A stretch of DNA of 64,000 bases from Melanopsichium pennsylvanicum (taxonomy: Eukaryota > Basidiomycota > Ustilaginomycetes > Ustilaginales): positions 124,001 to 188,000 of the forward strand of contig OAPG01000002.1 of NCBI GenBank assembly GCA_900208305.1. The letters run 5' to 3'. Below, piece by piece: positions 38,869 through 47,280 of the stretch. A program made the position numbers and the translations under genes. Each line of letters starts with the position of its first letter. Within the stretch, counting starts at the first letter, position 1. The notes below the pieces were generated by a model. The model saw nothing but the letters and a program-made list of their open reading frames with translations. It was not told the origin of the DNA and did no database searches.

Positions 38869-40110
38869 TGGTATCTTAGGAATTCTGTGCTGAATCTGAT
38901 TGCATTAGATAATGATTTTCTTCCTTCCCAGACAGCAGATTGAAATCAAACAGTGGTGCAGCAAAGAACTGATGGCGTTTTTTGCGTTGGACAGTAAATC
39001 CTATTATTTTCTGCTCACTCAAGCTTTTTATTGGTTGGGTGAATCGTAAGGCTTTTGTATTAGCAGCAGCGCGCGTCCCAATTTTAGAGTTTTGTTTGTG
39101 GTCTTTTTCCCGTCACTGGAGAAGTTTCTGCGTTCCAATTGGCCGTCTCTGCCACAAGTTTATACAAACAACAAAATCGGAGTTCGGTGTTTCCGGCCTG
39201 GACCATCAAGTTATATTGTTCATTTTGGAGTCTTCGGTCTGGACCGTCATACTTTCTGTTCTTCGCCGTAGGGGAATGCCGGCAACGGGTCGCTACACTG
39301 CACTCAGTTCTCATTCCTTATTTTTTCACGCTTGCCTTTGTGCGTGCAGCAGATCCAAACAATCAAACTTCAGCACTCTATCTCTTCTTCTCGTGAGACT
39401 GCAAACGGGCCGTCATATTTCAACGAGACACACTAGCACACACACACACACACACACACTCTCTCTCTCTCTCGTGTCACGATCTAGAATCGTCATCTAA
39501 CGTGTTCCCAACTAATGCCCCGAATCACGGAGGCCATGGTAAGCTTGGGAGGGTGATTATACATCTGTCATGACGCCACGACGAGCATTGTCCGACTGTG
39601 CATAAACCCGCTTAAGTTACCACCTTGGACCGCTTGTTTCGGCAGCTTTGTTGTCCCGCGGGTCTGTGCTTTCGATGGGCAGGAAGTTCGGTAGCTCTAC
39701 TCGACACCGGAAAGGTCCGTACTCGGATCACCAAGTTTTCATTCACCGCCACGGCGTCTGTCACTCTTTACACAGCAAGGCGGCGAGTAAACTGTAGAGA
39801 TATCTGAGATTCGAAGTACTAAATTGAGAAGTGAAAATGGGAACAGCGTCGAAGCGCTGATGATGCAGCCAGAAATAGACAAAGGGGAAGAAGAGCGGCG
39901 GCCATCTCGGCCAAAGAAAAGAACGACTCGAATGCTCGCACTATATTGAAAGTGTGGCAGAGTCAAAGGCAAGCAGAAGGCGCAGCATGTGTTATTTTTT
40001 GTAACGTGACGGAACAAGGGCTTCCATCCATCCATCTTGCACAAGGCGAAAGGTGGAGCAAGACAGCTGGGGGCAGCAGGTCAGGTCATCAGCTATTTTC
40101 GGCTACCCTT
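38869..40110. other. AT-rich intergenic region
   Basis: No gene recognised between the LTR-like fragment and the Kex2-type precursor gene's stop. It holds a compound CA/CT microsatellite at 39437-39473. Composition is AT-richer than the coding DNA around it, especially 38880-39330. Confidence 0.5.
39437..39473. repeat. Compound CA/CT microsatellite
   Basis: CA run at 39437-39459 passes directly into a CT run to 39473. Confidence 0.95.
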
Positions 40111-41610
40111 TTACTTGCGCTTCACCTTCTCCATCCTCTTGGTACCAGGCAGTGGAAGACCGATAAAGTCAACCAGCTCCTTGGCAGCCGCTTTGGCCTT
40201 AGGGCCAGAACCAGGGAGCAACGTGTAGCCGGGCAAGGTCAAGGCACGTTTGGTCTGCACCTCGCCGTGTTTGCTGTACATGTTCTTGACAAACTCGCCT
40301 GCAGCATCATCGGCCTTGGTCTTGACATCGAGGATGAGGTCACGAGCTCCATCGCTCGTTTCCAAGATGGTGTCGACGACAGGGTCCTGAGCACGCTTGA
40401 CAGGCAAACCGTCCACCTGGCCTTTGTTGTTGAGCAAGCCATTGGTCAAAAATTCCTTGTCACCAAGAGCACGAGCTGCAGGCAGAGGCACGGGTACCTC
40501 CGATTTGACCCCGTCGACAGCTCCTTGCACCATCTGCTCACACCCGAAAGACGTGCACAGACCGTTGGCTGTCTTGATGACCTCGACAGCCGGGCTGGCC
40601 GTCTGTTTGACAGGAGCCAAAGCGAGTGGGACGGCGTCCTTGGCCGCATCGGAAGCGAGACCCTCGCCGAGCTTCTTGACGCTGCCAAGGTCAACGTTGT
40701 CCGGCGAGATGGTGTCGCGCTTCTGCTCGCTCACTCCGCCAAGCAGACCACCCAAAAAGTCGTTGGCACGATCCATGTCCTGTTCGTTGCCCGTTTTCAA
40801 GCCAAGGTCGACGGGCTTGACGTCATCACGCTTGATAGGTAGGAGACCGCCGAGAAGAGACTTGGCAGAGTCTAGGTCCTGCTTGTTGCCAGTCTCAAGG
40901 CCAAGGTCAAGCGGCTTAACGGGCGCCTGCTCGGCATCCTGGCGCCTAACTCCTGGAAGCTTGATGGCGTTGAGAGGAATGTCTTCGCCCAGAATGTTGA
41001 GGCCAGAGCTCTCTCTTTTGCCAGCGGACATCTTGGGAAGAAGATCAGGCAAATTCTTTCCGAAAAAGTTGACGTCGAGAGGACTGTCACCGTCACGACG
41101 GTTGAGAGGGTGGACAGTGCGTTGGCCCAACTCCTGATGGTTGGCGGGCATGAACTCGGATCCGTCAGGAAGATCAAGTGACTTGAGAGAGTCAAGTAGA
41201 CGCTTGTTTGTGGGAGCCTTGGGAGGGTTGGCGTTGGTGTGGTCGCCCTCGTTGTCGAGTGCACCCAAGATGGGAAGCGAAGGGATCAAGCTGTCGCCAA
41301 GCTCGCGCTTGATCGAAATACCGTTGCTGGTAAATTGCTCGACTACGGGCTCCAAGTGGTCGCCTCCACTGGGAAGCAGTCGTTTCTGGTGAATCATAGG
41401 AGGGGGCGTGGTGATTTTCTTGGCGGCATCAGAAAGATCTTGGGAAGCGGGGGCGAGGTTGAGGTAGGTGAGGGGCGTGATGGGAACACCCTTGTCGTCG
41501 ACCTGCGTGAGGCCAAGGGGAGTGGTGACGGTGTCAGCCTGCGCCTGTCCAACGCAGAGCGCTATGACAACAGCGCTCGAGAGTGCCGCAAATGACGAGG
41601 TGAGCTTCAT
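40111..41610 (-). CDS. Secreted Kex2-processed multi-peptide precursor (KEP-like)
   Basis: A 499-residue protein with a signal peptide (about 1-25, ending VGQAQA) and no transmembrane helix. Twelve dibasic sites of the Kex2 type lie along it. KR is at 76-77, 101-102, 136-137, 198-199, 260-261, 297-298, 405-406, 454-455, 491-492 and 497-498. RR is at 171-172 and 222-223. Cleavage would release peptides mostly 22-47 residues long plus one of 106. Two adjacent peptides are near-repeats sharing DLGL-x-TGN-x-QD-x-D-x-A and LGGLL (about 230-292). Only two cysteines (352, 357) remain after signal removal. The plan resembles U. maydis Rep1, which Kex2 cuts into surface-active repellent peptides, but no sequence match to Rep1 is claimed. 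Other roles (peptide signals, effectors) are possible. Single exon, well isolated promoter. Confidence 0.85.
   Translation of the reverse strand: MKLTSSFAALSSAVVIALCVGQAQADTVTTPLGLTQVDDKGVPITPLTYLNLAPASQDLSDAAKKITTPPPMIHQKRLLPSGGDHLEPVVEQFTSNGISIKRELGDSLIPSLPILGALDNEGDHTNANPPKAPTNKRLLDSLKSLDLPDGSEFMPANHQELGQRTVHPLNRRDGDSPLDVNFFGKNLPDLLPKMSAGKRESSGLNILGEDIPLNAIKLPGVRRQDAEQAPVKPLDLGLETGNKQDLDSAKSLLGGLLPIKRDDVKPVDLGLKTGNEQDMDRANDFLGGLLGGVSEQKRDTISPDNVDLGSVKKLGEGLASDAAKDAVPLALAPVKQTASPAVEVIKTANGLCTSFGCEQMVQGAVDGVKSEVPVPLPAARALGDKEFLTNGLLNNKGQVDGLPVKRAQDPVVDTILETSDGARDLILDVKTKADDAAGEFVKNMYSKHGEVQTKRALTLPGYTLLPGSGPKAKAAAKELVDFIGLPLPGTKRMEKVKRK
40735..40923 (-). repeat. Internal near-repeat in Kex2-type precursor
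   Basis: Codes for residues about 230-292. Two units of about 33 residues share KP(L/V)DLGL(E/K)TGN(K/E)QD(L/M)D and then LGGLL, separated by the KR site at 260-261. Consistent with peptide-unit duplication. Confidence 0.8.
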
Positions 41611-43233
41611 GATGATTCGAATCGATGCCGAGACTGTAAAGAACGTGGATATAGGGAGGCCTTGCGCTGATGGAGCTTGGGGGAGGAGACAAGCAGGGAA
41701 AAGAACGTTGAGAGGAGAGGAGATGATGGAGAAGGGTCAAGTTTCGATGGATTCGAAACATGACGGAGTCAAGTACGGTCTTAGGTCGACCAGAGAACTG
41801 GGCCAACACGATGAGAGTAGGACAAGATTGAGGTGTCTCAGCAATAAACAAGCAGCGGGGAGAGAATGGCTCGCACTTGCGCTTCCTCGAGTAAGAAAGG
41901 CATTGGATAGTGACAGGCGCAAGCCCAGCATCCGAGCCTGCGGTCTTGCTACTAGCGTGATACGACCCTACAGACTCAGCGAAGGGTCTCGCAAGATGCT
42001 TCAGAAGTATGTGCACGCGCAGATGCATGATCGCCCATGCACACAGACGGGTCCGGTACAGTACTCTGCGTCAGAAATGTCCAGAATCTCGTTCTTCTCC
42101 GTTCTGAAGATGTCTCTGTCAAGTTTGGCTTCGCGTTCCGAGATAGATGCTTTTGACGCTATCTCATTGAAACTCGTATAGACTAACAAGTCTAATCGAG
42201 CTGGATCCTAGAAGCCTAGTAAGTCAGAACCTTCTGGAGAGACCAAGAGGTCGGATGGAGAATGTTACAAGCATCTGTCAGCGGGATGCATCTAAGCAAC
42301 ACTCGAAATCAGCGAGCCAACAATTGGTCCTGTGGAAATGCAGCAAGGATGAGAGGCTTTGCTTGTCGAGCTGAGATTCGAAGGAATGGGCATGGCATCG
42401 CAATGGGTGGGATGCATCAATATGCTAGAAATGCTCTCTTGTTCGCGTCCAACACTGCCGTGTGCTTACACATACTTAATTGTCGTTAGCGCTCGCCAGC
42501 AGAGTGCGTGCCAAAAGTGACATCTGTCTGGCTTTGCAGCCCGAATTTCGCGGTGCAGCAGCACCTCCTGAAAACCAGATGCAAGCAGGAATGCCACGCG
42601 CACCTCGCTTGCCCCCTCTGATGCACAGTCCGCTCGATACACATCAAAGCAGCACACACAGTACACAATAAGGAATCACAGATACCAGCAAGCGCATCTC
42701 ATGGGTGAGACCATCCCTCGCACTCGATCCGAGTCCAAATGGACCGATGCGCAAGCACTGATGTGCTAAGGAAGGCTCTTTGATTCGCTTGAAACTCATT
42801 TCAGCCAGTCTTGCTTCTCACCGAAGGACGATCCTAGAAGGATGAACTGAAACCTCAGAATGAACGCCTGCTGCTCTTCTTGGTGCATCTGATAGAAACT
42901 TGAAAGCCGCATCCTGTCCGATCTGCAAAGTTAAGCAAGGTATCGCATAGTAAGTGTGTGAGTACCACAGTGCAGGTCTTTTCTGCTTTTCTGTTATAAT
43001 CCCGATTAAGGCCCCGATAAGTGTGATCGGCATCACGTGTGATGCTAAGCTTAGCCACTTCCTTCTGAAAGGCCTGTGAGTGTTGCGAGACGTTACCCAA
43101 TTTTTTGGTCTGAGAGCAACCTCCACTCTCAATCACCCTCAGACGCTTTTGGGCTTTTTTGAGCTTTGAACTTAAGACCCTAATCTTGAGCATCTTTGAA
43201 GAATTGCGGACAACAACCACATCAAGCGTCGGT
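41611..43233. other. Divergent intergenic region
   Basis: 1.6 kb between divergent starts of the Kex2-type precursor and SURF1 genes, containing both promoters. No further gene seen. A frame open upstream of the SURF1 ATG begins with TTG at 43159 and is taken as leader. Confidence 0.5.
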
Positions 43234-44570
43234 ATGAAAGCAACACCACAGCTCTCACGAGCGTTCGGCTCGGCAATGTCGAACATTGCACTCTCTGCTG
43301 GACCATCTCGGCTTACAGCTCGTACCGTAGCAAATTCAAGATTGCGTCAACCACTTTCTGCCAGCCCTGCATTTGTAGCATCATTCCCAAGAAGCTTCTC
43401 GATCCCAGTTCCAGCATTGCGAACATTCTCCTCATCCCGATCTCATCGCCAAGAACACAACTACTCAGACTACTCGGATGCGCCCGAAGGCTATCGTCGG
43501 TCTACGCAATCCAAAGGTTCTCGAGCTTGGTACAAATCTCCCACCACTCTTGTGCTTGGATTCATCCCCATCTTTACATTTGGTCTTGGTTATTGGCAAA
43601 TTAAACGGCTCAAATGGAAAGTTTCGCTCATTGAGGAACTTGAAGATAAACTCTCTCGAGATCCTCTCCAGCTTCCGAGGAGTATCAACATTGACGTATT
43701 GCCCGAGTTTGATTTCCGGCTAGTGACATTGAAGGGAAGTTTTGATTGGGATCGGGTCATGTTTGTAGGGCCTAGGGTTAGGGAAGGTAGTATGGGCTAT
43801 CACGTTGTTGTACCATTCAGGAGGGCTGAAGGTGGAGGCATGGTTCTTATGAATCGAGGATTTGTGGCTGAAAAGGAGATCGAAGGAAAAGGTCAAGAGA
43901 AACGGCTCAAAAACAAGCAAGCTCTGTCAAGTACAGGCCAAGAAGAGTTCGTAGCACTCCTACCGAGGATTTATCCAGCAAACATCTTCACTCCAGAAAA
44001 CAAACCAGACAAAGGTGAATGGTTCCACGTCAACCCATCGCAAATGGCTGAGTGGGCATCGGCTAAGGCTGGTGTCACAGCTCTTTCGCTCGAGCCAAAG
44101 CATGACCAAGCAGCAGCAGAAGATGATAGCTATACTCCAAGTGCAGGTGTAGCAGAGAGTATCAAGATCATGTTAGGTGCCAACACGGGTAAGGACAGCG
44201 AGAGAGTGCTACCAGTGTACCTGGAAGAAGTGTTTGATGGCAACGTGGGCGAAGCAGCGACGAAGATAGCTCAAGGTATCCCAGTGGGTAGAGCTGCTAC
44301 TATTGAACTTAGGAATCAGCACGCCGTGTATGCTGCCACCTGGTGAGTGCAAAGTGTTCTCCTCCCCCCCCCTCCCCCCCCACCCCATCCCCCTCCCACG
44401 CAAATTTCATATTGCAGTTGAACGAAGAAAAGCATCTCCGCTGACACGAGCTGGTTCTGTTCTCCTTTCTCTTCCTTTTGCTTTGATATGGAATCTGATG
44501 GAACAGGTTCTCGTTGAGTGCGTGCACAGCTCTCATGTTTGGAATCTTGGTCAAACGTGGTCGTAAATGA
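43234..44570 (+). CDS. SHY1: SURF1/Shy1 cytochrome c oxidase assembly factor, two exons
   Basis: Mitochondrial inner-membrane protein needed for haem insertion into Cox1 during complex IV assembly. Exon 1 is 43234-44342 and exon 2 is 44507-44570; the product is 390 residues. The N-terminus is Ser/Arg-rich and Glu/Asp-poor, typical of a mitochondrial presequence. The first transmembrane helix ends in GLGYWQIKRLKWK, the SURF1 signature. Intermembrane motifs include FDFRLVTLKGSFD, GPRVREGSMGYHVVVPF and MNRGFV. The end of exon 1 reads LRNQHAVYAATW, and splicing adds FSLSACTALMFGILVKRGRK, the second helix. Without splicing the frame stops at once (TGG TGA). It converges on the transporter gene, with 153 bp between stops. 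Confidence 0.93.
44343..44506 (+). other. Spliceosomal intron in SURF1 gene
   Basis: 164 bp, donor GTGAGT, acceptor GAACAG, with a C-rich tract at about 44360-44398 and a CTGAC branch-like site near 44440. It splits the tryptophan codon TG|G. Retention would place TGA in frame immediately and remove the second transmembrane helix. Confidence 0.92.
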
Positions 44571-44723
44571 TCAGCTTTCCATCTCTCACTCATTGTATTA
44601 CATCATCATCATCACCACCACCACCAACCCCCTCTTTCAAATCATGATCTTCAAATTCAAATTATTACCTCTGACCCGGGGGGTCTTTCTATACTTTGAG
44701 CTATTTTACACATCTAGTATCAT

Positions 44724-46133
44724 TCAGTTTACAATTTTGTTCATCGTTTTCGACTTGTTACCGTCCTTGGAAATGTTGTTGTTCGACTTGACCGGTTGTG
44801 CGACAGAATAACCGACGGTACCAGTCAGAACCATGGTTGCACCAATCCACAAACCCATGCTACCCATGGATCTTTGTACCAACATGACACTCACCATCAG
44901 ACTCACAGCCTTTCTTACCACCAGGACGAGTGTGACACTCAAACTGGTGACCTTGGAAGTGAGTCGATTGACGCCATTGATGCAAAGCAGTTGCGTTAGC
45001 ACGTTGAGCAATAGAGATGGGTAGAAGCTCGGGATCCATACACCATAACTTGCACCGTTAGCTCGAAGGTTGCATAAAATTCGGAAAGGATGTGGGACGA
45101 GTTGGCAAACGTCAAAGATCCGGGTTGGGGTCGAGTCGGCTTTGAGTGTATTGCGAAGATCAGGTAGAGAGATTAGGGCGAAAAAGTTGCCGACCCAACC
45201 ATCTGATTTTGTAGAGGTGAGAACGAAGGGTGTTGAAGGTGGACCGAAACCAAACCACCACCGAGTGGTAGCATTGGCATTTTGAACATCCCTCGCAAGA
45301 CTGTTGGGCCTTAAGGCGAACATGGGAAGACTGAGCAAGTGAGAGTAAAACATGCTCTCCCTCCAATTTTGATTCCCATACAGTTTAAACGTTCTTTCTT
45401 GCCAAAGTCCCATGAATCCTGTCAATACCAGCGCTGAAAAGAGCAACAGTACTCCTGTCGCATACTGCCCCGCGTTGCTGCCTTCAGCACTTGTTGCGCC
45501 TGCTGTTGTTTTTGCCGAGCTGCTATTTGAAGAGTAGAGAGTGGAAGAGACTACTCCGAGTGTGACGAGGATAACGCTAGATATCTGTAAATACGAGTAG
45601 CGTCTAGCTTGGACCAAGTAGCCAAGAATCATGTTGATGACCAATCCACCGGAACGGAAAACAATGTGAACTGCCATGGGAACGTCGAATGCAAACGCCA
45701 TGTTGTTGAGTAAGCTCGTGCTCAAGTAGAATGCCACTTGTACGATCCATCTGTGCAGCGGTACCTTCCTTTTCCTCAATCCAATGAAAGGGAACTGTGA
45801 GGAGAAGAGAAGAAAGTGTGGGAGCGAGGATAGAGTGGTGACGAGGAACTGGGCGAATGTGATTAGTGTTCCGCTGGAGGGCAGCTGACGAGTCGCAAGT
45901 TCTAGGGTGAAAGCGTTGGAACAACAGCCGCCAAAGATGAGGATAAGGATGGGTATGAATTCGCTTGCTGATGTTGCTACTATTGACTTGATGGTGGAGG
46001 ACGATGTATCGGTGTCATTGCCGGTTTTGTGAATAGAGCTGGGGGATTGATCGATGGAGGAACCATTCGGTTGCGGGGATGTGGGCTTGCCATTGCGATG
46101 CCGTAACTTTACAGACGAATGAGATGAAGGCAT
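44724..46133 (-). CDS. YEA4: UDP-N-acetylglucosamine/UDP-sugar transporter (UAA/SLC35B4 family)
   Basis: Antiporter of the ER/Golgi membrane that would import UDP-GlcNAc or a related nucleotide sugar for chitin or glycan synthesis. The 469-residue protein has a polar Ser/Thr/Asn-rich N-terminus of about 55 residues, then about ten hydrophobic helices. Family motifs include MAVHIVFRSGGLVINMILGY near the middle, followed by an RRYS-type basic turn. In the C-terminal half the segment around LTSKVTSLSVTLVLVVRK (then AVSLMVSV) matches the conserved TSLTVTLVVTLRK of SLC35B4/Yea4. A Ser/Ala/Gly loop with extra length is present between the first and second halves. The ATG at 46133 is chosen because the upstream extension begins with TTG. 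Divergent from the OB-fold gene (387 bp apart). Confidence 0.88.
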   Translation of the reverse strand: MPSSHSSVKLRHRNGKPTSPQPNGSSIDQSPSSIHKTGNDTDTSSSTIKSIVATSASEFIPILILIFGGCCSNAFTLELATRQLPSSGTLITFAQFLVTTLSSLPHFLLFSSQFPFIGLRKRKVPLHRWIVQVAFYLSTSLLNNMAFAFDVPMAVHIVFRSGGLVINMILGYLVQARRYSYLQISSVILVTLGVVSSTLYSSNSSSAKTTAGATSAEGSNAGQYATGVLLLFSALVLTGFMGLWQERTFKLYGNQNWRESMFYSHLLSLPMFALRPNSLARDVQNANATTRWWFGFGPPSTPFVLTSTKSDGWVGNFFALISLPDLRNTLKADSTPTRIFDVCQLVPHPFRILCNLRANGASYGVWIPSFYPSLLLNVLTQLLCINGVNRLTSKVTSLSVTLVLVVRKAVSLMVSVMLVQRSMGSMGLWIGATMVLTGTVGYSVAQPVKSNNNISKDGNKSKTMNKIVN

Positions 46134-46520
46134 CGTCGGATGTAGGACACCGGACTGAAAGGCAATTTGAGCGATACGAGGGAATTTGACGCAGAGGATG
46201 AAGAAGAATAGAGGGGTGACGACTGTGACAATTATTTGTGAGAAGGTCGTAATTCTTTCTTTGCACAATCCCGAAAAAGATCAACACTCGAACTGACGCG
46301 TAAACGAGCATTTCCAAACCTTGTCCGAGTGTCACTACTTTCATCCATCCTTACACATAAATCAACAATCCTACGATCGTCCTCCAGCATGTACTCATAG
46401 CATCCCGTCTTGCATAATCTTTCTTTAATCAATGCCTTCAGCAATCTTGCCATATTTCGGCCATCAGCTGCATTCAAAGCTGAACCCAACCAAGCAATCA
46501 CGATTATTCTTCTAGGGCCC
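46134..46520. promoter_or_regulatory. Shared divergent promoter, transporter and OB-fold gene
   Basis: 387 bp between the two divergent ATGs. No specific sites identified; both promoters must lie here or overlap the flanking leaders. Confidence 0.5.
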
Positions 46521-47108
46521 ATGTCGCAACCGGAGCACGCCCAAATCCTTCCAATCAGCGACTTGGACCTAGCTCGCGATGTGCATTCCAAGCTTCGTCT
46601 AGCCGGAATCGTCGGTGCTGTTCACCCTCACAATTCTTGTCTTGTTGCGCTCACTGATCCAAACCCAGCACCTGGATATGCGCCCGTGTCGTTGCTAATC
46701 GATCTCAGCTTATGCACCGATCAGCCAAGTGGTTGGAAAAAGAGCAAGCAGCTCGTCCCACCGCAAATCAAGAGTATGCTCATGGTCATTGGTCATCTAG
46801 TTCAGAGGCAGACTCCTGTGGACGTATCCTTTGTGACAGATACGGCCAAGAAGGACCTGGGAAAGCCGCAGATCAGGGAAGCGATACCGGCGTTTACTCA
46901 GGATCAAGATCTGGTGCCCAACAGATACTTTGTCCTTGAAGCTATCCTCGTCAAACCACTCGATCATACATTCGATCTACGTCTGTGGAATCGAGCAGCT
47001 AGGCTCAGATCTCAACACGAATGGTTCATGCATTCTCAACCAGCCAAAGCCGAACAAAGGTCTCCCATCCAGTCGGACAAAAAGGGCAAGCGCAAAGCCA
47101 AAGATTGA
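46521..47108 (+). CDS. Small OB-fold protein, possible CST subunit Ten1
   Basis: A 195-residue protein. Residues about 17-105 read as an OB-fold: KLRLAGIVGAVHPHNSCLVAL, then VSLLIDLSLC, then IKSMLMVIGHLVQR. A further strand and helix pattern follows at about 135-165 (RYFVLEAILVKPLDHTFDLRLWNRAARL). This order (rLaG-x-V, a diagnostic VIG-x-L near strand 4-5, then a helix with W or L-x-LW) matches fungal Ten1, the telomere-capping partner of Stn1. A Lys-rich tail (KKGKRKAKD) ends the protein and may help DNA binding or nuclear entry. Ten1 is usually 100-160 residues, so there is an insertion. RMI2-type or other OB proteins are alternatives. Frame confidence is higher than function confidence. 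Convergent with Ppn1 (172 bp). Confidence 0.6.
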   Translation: MSQPEHAQILPISDLDLARDVHSKLRLAGIVGAVHPHNSCLVALTDPNPAPGYAPVSLLIDLSLCTDQPSGWKKSKQLVPPQIKSMLMVIGHLVQRQTPVDVSFVTDTAKKDLGKPQIREAIPAFTQDQDLVPNRYFVLEAILVKPLDHTFDLRLWNRAARLRSQHEWFMHSQPAKAEQRSPIQSDKKGKRKAKD

Positions 47109-47280
47109 ATACAATTCAAGTCACTTCATCCCTCCGGTCCTGTACACTCTCACACCGTATCACATGCAAGTTGTAACTTCACTGATTGCCTCTATGCTAT
47201 CAAAATTAAGTTGGTCCAAGTTGGTACAGCATTGTCTGATCTGTACATGTTCGCTTCCGGAAAAGAAGAAGAAAAAAAAT

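Noticed and set aside
46015..46344. Open frame overlapping the transporter start on the minus strand
   Set aside because: Out of frame with the transporter and without family features.
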